The notes under the pieces were generated by a model. The model saw only the letters and a list, made by a program, of their open reading frames with translations. It was not told the origin of the DNA and did not search any database. From BOG-908 sp964247675 (GTDB lineage: Bacteria; Pseudomonadota; Alphaproteobacteria; Acetobacterales; Acetobacteraceae), in contig CAXTVW010000021.1 in NCBI GenBank assembly GCA_964247675.1, positions 1-31,254 on the forward strand: a stretch of DNA of 31,254 nucleotides. Direction: 5' to 3'. The position numbers were made by a program, and so were the translations under genes. Every line of letters begins with the position of its first letter. The stretch's first letter is position 1. Below, one piece after another: positions 30,200-31,254 of the stretch.

Positions 30200-31254
30200 A
30201 ACGCTTCCAACGTCCTTCGTAAAACAACTTCCTCGTCGAACTCACGCATCGCTTTTGCCCGCCCTGCCTCTCCCATGCGTATCCGCAGAGCCGCATCACC
30301 AGCCAAGCGAGACAACGCTAGCTGTAAAGCGCCTGCATCAGCCGGCGGCACCAGCAACCCCGTCTGACCCTCCTCCACCTGCTCACGCGGCCCGCGAATG
30401 TTCGTGGCTGCCACAGGCAGTCCACACAGCATCGCTTCGATGACGGACATCGGCAGCCCCTCAAAGTGGCTCGGTAATACGAAGACGTCGGACGCGGCCA
30501 GGATCGCCGCTACGTCCGTACGGTAGCCGAGCCGGCGTAGGCGCGCGCCCAGTCCGGCGCGTGCGAAATACGGTTCCATGTTCTCGCCGTGGTCGGAGGC
30601 AAGCCGTTCGCCCACCACCCACAATTCCGCATCTACGTTTCGCATTGCTTCAAGCAGTTCCGGGTAACCCTTGTGTCGCACCAGGCGCGAGACGGCGGTG
30701 ATCACCACGCGCCCGTCAGCCAGTCCAAGCTCAGCACGCACGCGCGCCCGCGCCGCCGCATCCGGACGAAAGATGGCGGGATCACGTCCGTTGCCGATCG
30801 CGACGGGATGTCTGCAGATCCCAAGCCGCACGGCATCGGCTGCTTCCTCGCGCGAGACGGTCATGAACACGTCGGTGACCCGCCCCGCCAGCCATTCCAT
30901 GGCCAGCGACGCGGCCCGGCGCCACCACGGGCCCGGCTGGTTGAACAGGAAACCATGGCACGTGTACGCCACGCGTGGCACGCCGGCCGCGCGTGCGGCC
31001 AGTCGCGCCAGGAAGCCGCTGATCGGCATGTGCGCGTGCACCAGGTCAGGGCGTTCCTTTCGGAATAGCCTGTACAACGCGAGGAACGCGCGTGTCTGTG
31101 CGACAGGCGAAAGGCTGCGCGCCAGCGGCGGCGTCTCGACGCGGAAACCCTCGGCGCGCACGCCCTCCAGCAGCGCGCCCTCGGCGCACACGCCAATCAC
31201 TTCGTGGCCGTCCTCGCGCAGGCCGCGCATCAGGGGCAGCAGGAAGTGGCGTAG
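30178..31254 (-). CDS. Glycosyltransferase family 4 protein (N-terminus beyond window)
   Basis: The frame stays open from the window end; the first visible residues (LRHFLLPLMRGLREDGHEVI) are the usual second strand region of a GT-B enzyme, so the true start lies outside. Visible are PDLVHAHMPISGFLARLAAR, the domain 2 start VVITAVSRLVRHKGYPELLE, and the nucleotide-sugar EX7E motif with its surroundings (LPSHFEGLPMSVIEAMLCG, GLPVAATNIRGPREQVEEG). It probably transfers a sugar during polysaccharide or lipid glycan synthesis. The last residues (QKGLLF) and the TGA are encoded by the arm of element l, so the native C-terminus seems to have been replaced. Confidence 0.92.
   Translation of the reverse strand, partial: LRHFLLPLMRGLREDGHEVIGVCAEGALLEGVRAEGFRVETPPLARSLSPVAQTRAFLALYRLFRKERPDLVHAHMPISGFLARLAARAAGVPRVAYTCHGFLFNQPGPWWRRAASLAMEWLAGRVTDVFMTVSREEAADAVRLGICRHPVAIGNGRDPAIFRPDAAARARVRAELGLADGRVVITAVSRLVRHKGYPELLEAMRNVDAELWVVGERLASDHGENMEPYFARAGLGARLRRLGYRTDVAAILAASDVFVLPSHFEGLPMSVIEAMLCGLPVAATNIRGPREQVEEGQTGLLVPPADAGALQLALSRLAGDAALRIRMGEAGRAKAMREFDEEVVLRRTLEALQKGLLF

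Noticed and set aside
30030..30299. Short open frames rich in SFLLLFFKKEG or KVFCFFFSKKKALL within the repeat elements
   Set aside because: They arise from the A/T runs of the arms in every frame and recur at all copies; they are not genes.
1..31254. tRNA, rRNA or riboswitch genes
   Set aside because: I looked in the intergenic gaps for cloverleaf or conserved aptamer sequences and saw none; a covariance-model search would be needed to exclude them.

Overview
The window is GC-rich, densely coded DNA that fits a methylotrophic alphaproteobacterium. Acetobacteraceae (Rhodopila/Acidisphaera-like) is my best guess from the gene content and the style of the PqqA peptide; that placement is inference. 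It is dominated by a periplasmic PQQ-dependent methanol oxidation system plus the glutathione-linked route for formaldehyde.

Layout. 1-5014 (-): a large alpha-2-macroglobulin-like protein cut by the window edge. 5479-7667 (-): a translationally coupled SPFH/band-7 protein and a divergent NAD-kinase-like protein. 7829-9844 (-): a secreted S53 (sedolisin) protease. 10072-11601 (-): gfa and fghA, divergent from a NarL/LuxR-type response regulator (11866-12522, +). 12679-17305 (-): the methanol dehydrogenase block xoxF-xoxG-xoxJ, then a CXXCW-motif rhodanese-like protein and a DUF2380-like secreted protein. 17728-20448: two small conserved-looking proteins, a SoxYZ-like carrier, a quinoprotein relay zinc metallohydrolase and a stand-alone pqqA of 27 codons. 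20733-25736 (+): a c-type cytochrome, then the ABC system and beta-propeller protein that accompany PQQ alcohol dehydrogenases. 25864-30033: flhA (S-(hydroxymethyl)glutathione dehydrogenase), ilvE, and a second formaldehyde-dehydrogenase-like zinc enzyme. 30178-31254 (-): a glycosyltransferase family 4 gene cut by the window end.

How the genes work together. XoxF carries the extra Asp of lanthanide-dependent enzymes and oxidises methanol in the periplasm, passing electrons to XoxG. Formaldehyde is trapped as S-hydroxymethylglutathione (Gfa), oxidised by FlhA, and hydrolysed to formate by FghA. The response regulator beside fghA resembles the FlhR position in Paracoccus. Candidate operators are shared between the xoxF, pqqA/cytochrome and flhA upstream regions.

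The most striking unexplained structure is a family of at least twelve bipartite palindromic elements. Each has two A/T-run hairpin arms around a variable inner palindrome, and each abuts one or two stop codons. They sit at nearly every gene or operon end and in none of the divergent promoter regions. In three places the next gene's signal peptide or start runs into an arm, and in one place the arm supplies the stop codon.
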